This document shows positions 46,327 through 55,542 of a DNA stretch of 64,000 nucleotides, one piece after another. Location of the stretch: assembly GCF_000271845.1 (NCBI RefSeq), contig NZ_JH719395.1, positions 2,702,108 to 2,766,107 of the forward strand, read 5' to 3'. The DNA comes from Rhizobium leguminosarum bv. trifolii WSM2297 (GTDB lineage: Bacteria > Pseudomonadota > Alphaproteobacteria > Rhizobiales > Rhizobiaceae). Below the pieces are notes generated by a model, which saw only the letters and a list, made by a program, of their open reading frames with translations, did no database searches and was not told where the DNA came from. The position numbers and the translations under genes were made by a program. Position 1 is the first letter of the stretch. Every line of letters begins with the position of its first letter.

Positions 46327-46783
46327 ATCCCGCCGGCCCGGTCATCAAGCCTTGCGACTCCCGATCCGACCATTACGATTTTTTGCGCCGAGAAACGCCA
46401 AAAGCCCCTTGCGGGGCTTTTGGGGATAATGAGGGAAAGTTGGGTTGCGGGGGCCTGAAGCCACAGAGACTTGTAACTTCGGCGGAACAGCCAGTGTTAT
46501 TTGGAAGAAATTTCTCACTACGCCGTAACAAAACGTCGGTAGCGACCGGCTCAAGCCATTTGCCTATGGAACAATAAAATCGGTACGGCCCTATCGAAAG
46601 CGCGCGCTTCGCAAGCGACCTTCGCCACATCCGGACCGACCCGCACCTACTCCGCCGATGACAATAATCTTGTGAAAAATTCAATATTAGGGCACAATTT
46701 ATGAACGCAACGGAAGTTGCGGCGCAGTCTCAAATCCGGACGTCTCGCGCCGAGTGACAGTTCGCGTCGGAAGGTCGGCGTCG
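46327..46783. other. Intergenic region ahead of nuo cluster
   Basis: 457 bases with no convincing gene. It holds a terminator hairpin (46398-46423), the 12-mer GGTTGCGGGGGC at 46443-46454 that also occurs in the 3' end of the initiator tRNA at the right edge, and presumably the nuoJ promoter. The part from 46640 to 46720 is locally AT-rich (CAATAATCTTGTG, AATTCAATATTAG). Confidence 0.5.
46398..46423 (+). terminator. Strong stem-loop terminator after MscS gene
   Basis: CCAAAAGCCCC - TTGC - GGGGCTTTTGG: a perfect 11-base stem with a 4-base loop, with T and A runs in the arms, so it could stop transcription from either side. Confidence 0.85.
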
Positions 46784-47280
<497 letters not shown>

Positions 47281-47284
<4 letters not shown>

Positions 47285-47586
47285 TGGTTCCGCTCTGGTG
47301 GTATATTGTGCTCGGAGTGTTCCTGTTCGTGATCGGAGCGGCGGGCGTGCTGCTCAGGCGCAATATTCTAGTCGTGCTGATGTCGCTGGAGCTGCTGCTC
47401 AACTCGGTCAACATCAATTTCATCGCTTTCGGGCGTTACCACGCCGATTTCCGCGGGCAGATCTTCGCGATCTTCGTCATCGCAATCACCGCGGCGGAGG
47501 TTGCCGTCGCCCTCGGTATTCTGGTCGCCCTCGTGAGGAACAAATCCACCCTCAAGGTCGACGAGGTGACGGTGATGAAAGGATAG
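47281..47586 (+). CDS. nuoK: NADH-quinone oxidoreductase subunit K
   Basis: 101 residues, three helices (7-24, 31-50, 60-85). The conserved membrane Glu residues are present: [14 protein letters not shown] and [16 protein letters not shown]. They belong to the central proton channel (E-channel). Overlaps nuoJ by four bases. Confidence 0.93.
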
Positions 47587-47591
47587 CGGCT

Positions 47592-49055
47592 TTGGACCCG
47601 GTTGTATCGATCCGGCCGTTGCTTGCCATCACCGTCGCCGGTCTGGCGGCCCTTGCAGTTCTCCTTTTGAACAACCGCGAGAAACTTCGCGATCTGGTCT
47701 CGCCGTTGGCCGCGATCGCTATGTTCGCGATTGTCGTGTCGATGGCGCCCACGGTGCTGGCGGGTGGGACGGTCGAATTGCGCCTGTTCGAGATTCTGCC
47801 GGGGATCGACTTTGCTTTCCGGGTCGATGCGCTCGGCATGGTATTTGCCACCGTCTCGTCGCTGCTGTGGATCTTGGCGGCGATCTATTCCATCGGCTAC
47901 ATGCGGCATTTGAACGAGCATGCACAGACCCGGTTCTTCGCCTGCTTCGCCAGCAGTCTTGCGGCCGCCGCCGGGGGCGCCTTCGCCGCCAATCTGTTCA
48001 CGCTGGTGATCTTCTACGAAGTGCTCAGCCTCGTTACCTATCCGCTCGTCTACCACCACGAGGACGAAGAGGGATGGAGGGGCAGCCGCAAGTACCTCGT
48101 CTATCTGATGGGTGCCTCGAAAAGCGCGCTGCTCGCCGCACTGGCGCTGACCTACCATATGGCGGGGTCGCTCGACTTTGTCGCGGGGGGGCTGCTGGCC
48201 GGGAGCGATGCCCCGGCGGTGCTGCTAACGGTCGTTTATTTCTGCTATCTTTTCGGCTTCGCCAAGGCCGCTGTGATGCCGATGCACGCCTGGTTGCCCG
48301 CCGCGATGGTCGCGCCGACACCGGTCAGCGCGCTTTTGCATGCAGTGGCAGTGGTCAAGATGGGCGTGTTCTGCGTGCTGCGGGTGGTGTTCCATGTCTT
48401 CGGCACGGGGCTGGTGGGCGGGCTGGGCCTCGGCATCGCCACAGCCTATCTGGCTTCGTTCACGATCCTGATGGCGTCGGTTTACGCCCTGACGCGGGAC
48501 GACCTGAAGGCCAGGCTTGCCTATTCGACCGTCAGCCAGCTCTCCTACATCGTGCTAGGCGCGGTTCTGTTGTCGCCGGTCGCGATGGTCGGCGGGATCA
48601 TCCACATCGCGGCGCACGCATTTTCCAAGATCACACTCTTTTTCTGCGCCGGTTCGATCTATTGCGCGTCCGGCAAGCGTAACATCAGCGACATGGCCGG
48701 TATCGGCCGCAGGCTGCCCTGGACGATGGGGGCATTCTTCGTGGCTTCGCTCAGCATGATCGGGATACCGCCGACCGCCGGCTTCGTCAGCAAGTGGTAT
48801 CTGGCGGAGGGTGCCGTGGCGGCGGGGGAGACCACGTTCCTGGTCGTGCTCCTGGTAAGCTCGATCCTGAACGCCGCCTATTTCCTGCCGGTCAGCTATG
48901 CCGCCTTCTTCCAGCCGGAAAGGCAGGAGAGCCGGACGACGGTCCGTGAAATTCCGTTGGTCACGATTCCGCTGGTCGCGACCGCGGTCCTGTCGGTGCT
49001 AATGGGCATTTTCCCGGGCTATTTTCTCACCCTGGCAGACGGAGTGATCCGATGA
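47592..49055 (+). CDS. MrpD/NuoL-type antiporter-like subunit of complex I
   Basis: 487 residues from a TTG at 47592 (AGGA upstream), no better start. About fourteen helices. Proton-path residues are all present: Glu143 (IFYEVLSLVTY), Lys225 (FAKAAVMPMHAWLP), Lys256 (VVKMGVF) and a later Lys (AHAFSKITLFFCAG). The sequence is nearer to MrpD of Na+/H+ antiporters than to E. coli NuoL, and it is about 125 residues short: the NuoL lateral helix and last membrane helix are missing. It occupies the nuoL position in the operon. Conventional annotation may call it NuoL. Confidence 0.85.
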   Translation: MDPVVSIRPLLAITVAGLAALAVLLLNNREKLRDLVSPLAAIAMFAIVVSMAPTVLAGGTVELRLFEILPGIDFAFRVDALGMVFATVSSLLWILAAIYSIGYMRHLNEHAQTRFFACFASSLAAAAGGAFAANLFTLVIFYEVLSLVTYPLVYHHEDEEGWRGSRKYLVYLMGASKSALLAALALTYHMAGSLDFVAGGLLAGSDAPAVLLTVVYFCYLFGFAKAAVMPMHAWLPAAMVAPTPVSALLHAVAVVKMGVFCVLRVVFHVFGTGLVGGLGLGIATAYLASFTILMASVYALTRDDLKARLAYSTVSQLSYIVLGAVLLSPVAMVGGIIHIAAHAFSKITLFFCAGSIYCASGKRNISDMAGIGRRLPWTMGAFFVASLSMIGIPPTAGFVSKWYLAEGAVAAGETTFLVVLLVSSILNAAYFLPVSYAAFFQPERQESRTTVREIPLVTIPLVATAVLSVLMGIFPGYFLTLADGVIR

Positions 49056-49306
49056 TCAAGCGTGTCGTCGACTTCTTTGGTGACGCGCAATATGCGGGGC
49101 CGCGCCGCCGACTGTTCTACCTTGTGCTCGTCCTGATCGTCGTCGCCGACTTTCTGGTCTCCCGCGAACACGCCGAATATCTGTGGGATAGGCTGCCGGG
49201 CTGGTCCGCCGTCTACGGCTTCGTCTCCTGCGTCCTGCTTATCTTCGTTTCCAAGTTTCTCGGCCATCGGGTCGGGCTCATGCGGCGCGAGGACTATTAT
49301 GACTGA
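49052..49306 (+). CDS. 84-residue membrane protein between two antiporter-like subunits
   Basis: Two hydrophobic segments (about 20-40 and 52-70) with a basic start (MIKRVVDFFGDAQYAGPRRR) and end (KFLGHRVGLMRREDYYD). ATGA overlap with the preceding gene and an 8-base overlap with the next show tight translational coupling. It is not one of the 14 standard Nuo subunits. It may link the MrpD-like and NuoL-tailed subunits. Confidence 0.75.
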   Translation: MIKRVVDFFGDAQYAGPRRRLFYLVLVLIVVADFLVSREHAEYLWDRLPGWSAVYGFVSCVLLIFVSKFLGHRVGLMRREDYYD

Positions 49307-51074
49307 CTTCATCCATCCGGCTCTGCTCTTTATTCTTGGTGCTCTGCCGATCCCGTTACTCAGCGGGTCGGTCCGCAAGGCCTATCTGCTTCTGATCCCT
49401 GCGCTGGCGATCCTTGCCGTGCTTGCGATGGAGCCGGGCAGCTATGGCGAAGCGCGGTTCATCGGGCAGGATATCCTGATTGCGAAGGTGGACAAACTCA
49501 GCATCGTCTTCGCCACCGTTTTCACCATCATGGCGCTGATCGGCATGGTCTACGCGCTGCACCTGACGGATGCCGGCCAGCACGTGGCCGCATTCGTCTA
49601 TGTCGGCAGCGCGCTTGGCGTGGTGTTTGCCGGTGACTACCTGACCCTCTACCTGTTCTGGGAGGGCATGGCATTCGCTTCCGCCTATCTGGTCTTCGCA
49701 CAGCGTGGTGGGCCGGCGATCCGGGCCGGCTTCCGCTACCTCATGGTCCATATCGCCGGCGGCGTCGTCCTGCTCGGCGGCATCATTTCCCACGGACTCG
49801 CCACCGGTTCACTGCTTTTCGGCCCGATCGCGGCGGCCATCACCAACGGGGGAATGGGCGTCGGCGACTACCTGATCCTCGCCGGTTTCATCCTCAACGC
49901 GGCCGTGCCGCCGCTCAATGCCTGGCTGACCGATGCCTATCCGGAGGCGACCGTCACCGGGGCGGTGTTCATGAGCGCGTTTACCACCAAGACCGCAGTC
50001 TATGTGTTGGCGCGGGCGTTTCCGGGGACCGAGCTCCTGGTCTGGCTCGGTGCCATCATGGCGCTCTACGGCGTCATCTACGCGGTGCTGGAGAACGATT
50101 GCCGGCGGCTTCTCGCCTATCACATCGTCAGCCAGGTGGGCTATATGATCGCGGGTATCGGCATCGGGACCGAGATGGCGGTGAACGGAGCCGCCAGCCA
50201 CGCCTTCGCGCATATCCTCTACAAGGCGCTGCTGTTCATGGGTGCCGGGGCAGTCATCTACGTCACCGGCCGACGCAAGCTCACCGAGCTCGGAGGGCTT
50301 TACAAGACCATGCCGCTGACCGTGGCGCTTTACATGGTCGGTGCCTTTGCGATCTCAGCCTTCCCGTTCTTTTCGGGTTTCGTCACCAAATCGATGGTGA
50401 TAGCGGCTGCAGGAGCGGATCACCGCGCGCTGGTGGTGCTGGCGCTGACGATGGCATCGTCCGGGACGTTCCTGCACACTGGCCTCAAGCTTCCCTATTA
50501 CATGTTTTTCGGCGTGGACCGGAAACTGGAGGCGCGGGAGCCGCCGCGCAACATGCTGATCGCCATGGGCATGGCGGCGGTGCTCTGCATTGCGATCGGG
50601 GTGTTCCCCCAGCCGCTTTATGCGCTTCTGCCCTATCCGGTGGATTTCGAACCCTATACGGGTTCGCATGTCATGGAGAGCCTCGGGCTACTTATGTTCA
50701 CCGCCCTGGGGTTCGTGCTGTTCCTCTGGGCGCTCGATCCCGAGAACACGATCAGCCTCGACACCGACTGGTTTTATCGCAAGGGTGCGCGGGCCTTCAT
50801 GTGGCTCGCCGAAAGGCCGCTGGCGCGCTATGAGCAGGCGGTGAGCAATGTCTCCGAGACCGCGGCGCTGCCCTTGCTGCACGGCGCGGCGCGGGCAGGA
50901 CTCCGACTCGATCTTGTCGGCGTGGATGCCGTCGTGAATGGCATTGCCCACTCGATCCTCCACAGCGGCGGGCGGCTCAGGCGGCTCCAGACGGGTGTCG
51001 TGACCCATTACGTGCTGGCGATGGTCGTCGGTCTGATCGCAGCCACCGTCGTCTTCGTCGTGGCGTGGCGGTAG
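49299..51074 (+). CDS. Second antiporter-like subunit with NuoL-type C-terminal lateral helix
   Basis: 591 residues. Antiporter core 60-420: Glu122 (LFWEGMAF), Lys231 (FTTKTAVYVLAR) and a Lys in AHILYKALLFMGAG are present, but the helix-7 Lys of NuoL/M/N is Asn200 (ILNAAVPPLNAWL). After helix 14-15 the segment LDTDWFYRKGARAFMWLAERP, an amphipathic stretch of about 60 residues and a final helix (VTHYVLAMVVGLIAATVVFVVAW) look like the lateral helix and last helix of E. coli NuoL, and the length is similar. So this protein, and not the upstream one, carries the brace over the membrane arm. Confidence 0.83.
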   Translation: MTDFIHPALLFILGALPIPLLSGSVRKAYLLLIPALAILAVLAMEPGSYGEARFIGQDILIAKVDKLSIVFATVFTIMALIGMVYALHLTDAGQHVAAFVYVGSALGVVFAGDYLTLYLFWEGMAFASAYLVFAQRGGPAIRAGFRYLMVHIAGGVVLLGGIISHGLATGSLLFGPIAAAITNGGMGVGDYLILAGFILNAAVPPLNAWLTDAYPEATVTGAVFMSAFTTKTAVYVLARAFPGTELLVWLGAIMALYGVIYAVLENDCRRLLAYHIVSQVGYMIAGIGIGTEMAVNGAASHAFAHILYKALLFMGAGAVIYVTGRRKLTELGGLYKTMPLTVALYMVGAFAISAFPFFSGFVTKSMVIAAAGADHRALVVLALTMASSGTFLHTGLKLPYYMFFGVDRKLEAREPPRNMLIAMGMAAVLCIAIGVFPQPLYALLPYPVDFEPYTGSHVMESLGLLMFTALGFVLFLWALDPENTISLDTDWFYRKGARAFMWLAERPLARYEQAVSNVSETAALPLLHGAARAGLRLDLVGVDAVVNGIAHSILHSGGRLRRLQTGVVTHYVLAMVVGLIAATVVFVVAWR

Positions 51075-51082
51075 GGCGTGCC

Positions 51083-52558
51083 ATGGGCTTCCCGCTCCTC
51101 AGCTTCATCATATTCACACCCGTCGCCGGGGCCGCGGTTCTGATGTTCCTGCGCGGTGACGATGCAGCGCGGTGGACTGCGCTCTCTTTCACCGTCCTCG
51201 ACCTTGCTCTCTGCATCGCCATGCTGGTCGGCTTCGACACCACGACCCATGCCATGCAGTTCAGCGAGACGCGCCCGTGGGTGCCCGTGCTCGGGATCAA
51301 TTATGCGCTTGGCATCGACGGAATCAGCGCGCTCTTCGTGTTCCTGACCGCACTGTTGGGGTCGATCTGCGTGCTCGCCTCCTGGGTCGCGATCGACCGC
51401 AAGGTGAAGGAATTCATGATCTGCCTGCTCTCCATGCAGGCGCTGATGCTCGGGGTCTTCTGTGCACTCGATCTGTTCCTCTTCTACGTCTTTTGGGAGG
51501 CGATGCTGATCCCGATGTACCTCATCATCGGCGTCTGGGGCGGCGAGGGTCGGGTCTATGCGGCGATCAAGTTTTTCCTCTACACGCTGGCGGGCAGCCT
51601 CCTGTTCCTGATCGGTGTCATCGTGCTCTATTTCTACGGTGGCAGGACCTTCGATATCCTCGCATTGACAGAGCAGGACTTGCCGTTCCGGATACAGTCC
51701 TGGCTGTTCTTCGCCTTCCTGATCGCTTTTGCGGTCAAGGTGCCGATGGTGCCGCTCCATACCTGGCTGCCGGACGCCCATGTGCAGGCGCCGACGGCGG
51801 GCAGCATTATCCTCGCCGGCGTGCTCCTGAAGATGGGCGCCTACGGATTCCTGCGGTTCTCGCTGCCGATGCTGCCGGAGGCATCGATGTATTATTCGAC
51901 GCTGATGCTGGCGCTTTCGGCGCTTGCGATCGTCTATGGCGGGTTGCTCGCGCTGGCGCAGGACGATCTGAAGAAACTGGTGGCCTATTCCAGCATCAGC
52001 CATATGGGCTTCGTGACACTGGGGATTTTTGCGCTGAACCTCCGCGGGCTCGAGGGCGGTATCCTGCAGATGTTCAATCACGGCGTGACGACAGGCGCCC
52101 TATTCCTGCTCGTCGGGCTGATTTACGAGCGGACCCACACCCGCAGCATCGCCGACTATGGCGGGTTGATGAAGGCGGCGCCGGTTTACACCACGTTTCT
52201 GGCACTGTTTACCCTGTCGTCGATGGCGCTGCCGGGGACGAATTCGTTCGTCGGCGAGTTGCTGGTGCTGTCAGGCGGGTTTGCGGCCAACTTGGTCGCC
52301 GGCTCGGCCGCGGTTTTGGGCGCATTGCTGGGGGCTGCCTATCTGCTTGGCATGTACGGAAAAGTCGCGCTCGGCTCGGCCAGCGTCGGTGGCGGGTTGG
52401 CGATACGCGACGTGAACGCCCGTGAGATGGCTGCGATCCTGCCGCTGGCCGTCTTCGTACTCTGGGTTGGGCTCTATCCAAAACCCTTTCTCAACATCAT
52501 CGACGCCTCGGTGAAGCATCTGCTGACGCACGTGCAAAGTAGGGGGAGCGGCCCATGA
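51083..52558 (+). CDS. nuoM: NADH-quinone oxidoreductase subunit M
   Basis: 491 residues from the ATG at 51083 (AGGG upstream), eight bases after the previous stop. Glu in FYVFWEAMLIPMYLIIG, both Lys in AVKVPMVPLHTWLPDAHVQAPTAGSIILAGVLLKMGAYG, and the AYSSISHMGFVTLGIFALN segment are all standard NuoM. One of the proton-pumping subunits. Its stop overlaps nuoN. Confidence 0.95.
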   Translation: MGFPLLSFIIFTPVAGAAVLMFLRGDDAARWTALSFTVLDLALCIAMLVGFDTTTHAMQFSETRPWVPVLGINYALGIDGISALFVFLTALLGSICVLASWVAIDRKVKEFMICLLSMQALMLGVFCALDLFLFYVFWEAMLIPMYLIIGVWGGEGRVYAAIKFFLYTLAGSLLFLIGVIVLYFYGGRTFDILALTEQDLPFRIQSWLFFAFLIAFAVKVPMVPLHTWLPDAHVQAPTAGSIILAGVLLKMGAYGFLRFSLPMLPEASMYYSTLMLALSALAIVYGGLLALAQDDLKKLVAYSSISHMGFVTLGIFALNLRGLEGGILQMFNHGVTTGALFLLVGLIYERTHTRSIADYGGLMKAAPVYTTFLALFTLSSMALPGTNSFVGELLVLSGGFAANLVAGSAAVLGALLGAAYLLGMYGKVALGSASVGGGLAIRDVNAREMAAILPLAVFVLWVGLYPKPFLNIIDASVKHLLTHVQSRGSGP

Positions 52559-53994
52559 CCGCCGCCACGCTTTTCCAGTCGGCCCTAGCGAGCCTGCCCG
52601 AGATCGCGGTGATCACCGGCGCCTGCATCCTGCTGATCCTGGGACAGTTTGTACGGAAGGGACAGGAACATTTCCTTGTCTGGGCGTCGGTCACGGTCGT
52701 GTTGATTGCCGCCTTGGCGACACTCATGCTGGCGAGCGAGGTGCGGCCGGCCTACACCGGCATGTTCATCACCGATCGCTTCGCGGTCTTCTTCAAGTTC
52801 GTTTTCTACTTAGCCACCGTTCTAACATTCCTCCTTTCGCGAAAATATGCCGATATCGAAGGGATCGGGAACAGCGAATACTATGTCCTGCTGCTCTTCG
52901 CGCTTTCGGGCATGATGATCATGGCCTCGGCGACCGATCTCTTGTCGATCTATGTGGGCCTCGAACTGATGGTGATTTGCACCTACGTGCTGACCGGTTT
53001 CCTGCGGCACGAGCGGCGGTCGAACGAAGCCGCGCTGAAATACGTAATCCTTGGCGCGGTCTCGACCGGGATTTTCCTTTACGGCGTATCGCTGATCTAC
53101 GGGCTCACCGGCACAACGCAATTGGACGGGATGGCTACAGCCGTGACCGGCGATCCGCTCGATCCCGGATTGCTGCTGGCGGTGGTCTTCATCGTCGCGG
53201 GGCTGGTCTTCAAGGTCGGCGCGGTTCCCTTCCATATGTGGCTGCCGGACGTCTATGAAGGCGCGCCGACGACGATCACCGCCTTCATGTCGGTGGGCCC
53301 TAAGGCGGCGGGGTTCGCTGTGATCCTGCGGGTATTCCTCAACCCTCTGGTCGCAGCCTCGGACGTCTGGATCATCGTCGCCGTCATTGCGGTGGTCACG
53401 ATGGCGCTCGGCAGTTTCGTGGCACTGGTCCAGGATAATTTCAAGCGTCTCCTGGCCTATTCCAGCATCGCCCACGCCGGCTTCGCCATTTTCGGCGTGG
53501 CCGCCGGCGGTGCCGATGGGATCGCCAGCGTGATGCTCTATCTGCTGATCTACGCCTTCATGAATCTCGGCATTTTCGGCACCGTCATCATGATGCGGAA
53601 CGGCGATTTCTCGGGCGAGGTCATCGAAGACTATGCGGGTTTCGCCAAGTCACATCCAGGGCTGGCACTTCTGATGCTGCTCTATCTCTTCTCGCTGGCC
53701 GGCATTCCGCCGACCGCCGGGTTCTTCGCCAAGTTTTACGTGCTCGTCGCCCTCGTCGAGCGCGGTTTCGTCATGCTGGCGGTAATCGCAGTGCTGCTCA
53801 GCGCCGTCGCCGCCTATTTCTACATCCGCATCGTCATGGTGATCTACATGCGCGAGCCAAAGGGGGCGTTCACCCCGGCGCTGACACCCCTTGTGGGCGC
53901 AACACTTGCCGTCACCGCCGCCGGCACCATCGGCATCGGCCTATTTCCGTCGTGGTTTCTGAAGCTTGCTCAAGATTCGGTCTTTGGCGGGTGA
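52555..53994 (+). CDS. nuoN: NADH-quinone oxidoreductase subunit N
   Basis: 479 residues, about fourteen helices. LSIYVGLELMVICTYVLTG (Glu), VFKVGAVPFHMWLPDVYEGAPTTITAFMSVGPKAAGFAVILR (both Lys) and AYSSIAHAGFAIFGVAAG identify NuoN. The pumping subunit nearest the quinone site. A 129-base gap separates it from nuoA. Confidence 0.95.
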   Translation: MTAATLFQSALASLPEIAVITGACILLILGQFVRKGQEHFLVWASVTVVLIAALATLMLASEVRPAYTGMFITDRFAVFFKFVFYLATVLTFLLSRKYADIEGIGNSEYYVLLLFALSGMMIMASATDLLSIYVGLELMVICTYVLTGFLRHERRSNEAALKYVILGAVSTGIFLYGVSLIYGLTGTTQLDGMATAVTGDPLDPGLLLAVVFIVAGLVFKVGAVPFHMWLPDVYEGAPTTITAFMSVGPKAAGFAVILRVFLNPLVAASDVWIIVAVIAVVTMALGSFVALVQDNFKRLLAYSSIAHAGFAIFGVAAGGADGIASVMLYLLIYAFMNLGIFGTVIMMRNGDFSGEVIEDYAGFAKSHPGLALLMLLYLFSLAGIPPTAGFFAKFYVLVALVERGFVMLAVIAVLLSAVAAYFYIRIVMVIYMREPKGAFTPALTPLVGATLAVTAAGTIGIGLFPSWFLKLAQDSVFGG

Positions 53995-54123
53995 GCGATT
54001 GGATTTGCAATGATCGCACCGACGGAATAGACTTGAAGCTAGAGGAAGGATTGCCCAAGTCGCGCCGCGGCGTGACCGATTTACCGGTTCGGAAAGAGGT
54101 CGGTGGGCAACCGGTGCAGTGAT

Positions 54124-54489
54124 ATGACTGCAATGGAATTCTTGCCGGTTCTTTTCATGGTCGCCGGAGTCGTTCTGGTGGTAGGGGTGACGTTGTTCGT
54201 TTCCTCGCTGCTGCGCCCATCCAATCCCTATCCCGCCAAGAACATGCCCTATGAATGCGGCATGGACGCAGCGGGCGAGGCGGCGGCGGGCCGCTTCAGG
54301 GTGCCGTTCTTTATCCTCGCGATCCTGCTGGTCGTTTTCGATGTCGAAGCGATGTTCCTCTTTCCCTGGGCCGTCGTCCTGAAAGAGATCGGGCTGGTCG
54401 GCTATATCGAGATGTTCATCTTCATATTGCTGCTTCTCGTGGGCTTCGCCTACGCTTGGCTGAAAGGAGCGCTGGAATGGGAGGCGTAA
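54124..54489 (+). CDS. nuoA: NADH-quinone oxidoreductase subunit A
   Basis: 121 residues from the ATG at 54124. Three helices; [53 protein letters not shown] carries the conserved loop with Cys and the Asp/Glu pair in helix 2. It helps form the quinone channel. Overlaps nuoB by 13 bases. Confidence 0.94.
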   Translation: MTAMEFLPVLFMVAGVVLVVGVTLFVSSLLRPSNPYPAKNMPYECGMDAAGEAAAGRFRVPFFILAILLVVFDVEAMFLFPWAVVLKEIGLVGYIEMFIFILLLLVGFAYAWLKGALEWEA

Positions 54490-54980
54490 ACAACGCGATC
54501 CGCGACAGCGTGCTGTTCACCACGGCCGACAGCATCATCAGTTGGAGCCGGAGATCGGCGCTGTGGCCGGAGACTTTTGGCATTGCCTGCTGCGCCATCG
54601 AGATGATCTCGGCCGGTTGCGCCCGCTACGATCTCGACCGGTTCGGCGTGGTCTTCCGCCCTTCGCCGAGACAATCCGACGTCATGATCATCGCTGGCAC
54701 CGTGACCCGGAAATTCGCGCCCGTCGTGCGGCGGCTCTATGACCAGATGCCGGAACCGCGCTGGGTGATCGCCATGGGCACCTGCGCTATTTCGGGCGGG
54801 GTCTACAACACCTATGCCGTGGTGCAGGGATCCGAAACCTTCGTGCCCGTCGATGTGCATGTGCCTGGCTGTCCGCCCCGGCCCGAGGCGCTGATGCACG
54901 GTTTCCTGCTGCTTCAAGAAAAGATCAAGAGGTCCCGGGCGCTCGCCGGTACACCTCTGGATCGGGTTATAGCGTCATGA
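54477..54980 (+). CDS. nuoB: NADH-quinone oxidoreductase subunit B
   Basis: 167 residues from the ATG at 54477 (AAAGGAG upstream). Cluster N2 ligands: [14 protein letters not shown] and VPGCPPRPE. It passes electrons to quinone at the top of the membrane arm. ATGA overlap with nuoC. Confidence 0.95.
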   Translation: MGGVNNAIRDSVLFTTADSIISWSRRSALWPETFGIACCAIEMISAGCARYDLDRFGVVFRPSPRQSDVMIIAGTVTRKFAPVVRRLYDQMPEPRWVIAMGTCAISGGVYNTYAVVQGSETFVPVDVHVPGCPPRPEALMHGFLLLQEKIKRSRALAGTPLDRVIAS

Positions 54981-55513
54981 GTGCGGGGCCCTCCCTCAAT
55001 CGCGCTCCGATCATGGAGCGCTTCGGAGAAACAATCGAGGACCTCGGCACAGCGCACGGTATCGACGCCTTTGCCGTTCCGCCCGAGAGGATCGTCGAGT
55101 TCTGCCGGTTCCTGAAAGAGCATCCGGCGCTGCAATTCAATTTCCTCTCGGACATTTGCGGGGTCGATCATTTTCCCGAAACGCCGCGGTTTGAGGCGGT
55201 CTACCATCTTTATTCGCTGCCCAATAGGTGGCGGGTCCGCATCAAGTGCCAGCTCGGCGATCCTCCTGAAGTGCCTTCGGTCACGGGAGTCTGGCGCACC
55301 GCCAACTGGCATGAGCGTGAGGCCTGGGACATGTATGGCATCCGGTTCGAGGGACATCCCGATCTGCGCCGGATCTACATGTGGGAAGGCTTCGAAGGCT
55401 TCCCCCAGCGCAAGGATTTCCCCCTCAGGGGCTATAAGGACAAGTTGAACCCATTCGGTGCCGAGGGTCCGCCGCCAACGCAGCCCGACCTTGCCACCAG
55501 GGACATTCCGTAA
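54977..55513 (+). CDS. nuoC: NADH-quinone oxidoreductase subunit C
   Basis: 178 residues, separate from Nuo[52 protein letters not shown] is the 30-kDa subunit signature; [12 protein letters not shown] closes it. It is short, like the core of the family without extra tails. Confidence 0.94.
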   Translation: MSAGPSLNRAPIMERFGETIEDLGTAHGIDAFAVPPERIVEFCRFLKEHPALQFNFLSDICGVDHFPETPRFEAVYHLYSLPNRWRVRIKCQLGDPPEVPSVTGVWRTANWHEREAWDMYGIRFEGHPDLRRIYMWEGFEGFPQRKDFPLRGYKDKLNPFGAEGPPPTQPDLATRDIP

Positions 55514-55542
55514 GGGAGGCCGTTCTACGCCGGAACGTTGAG

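Noticed and set aside
46671..46685. TTGTGAAAAATTCAA as an FNR box before nuoJ
   Set aside because: The spacing between TTG and CAA is nine, not eight, and the inner bases do not match. I do not claim FNR control of the nuo cluster.
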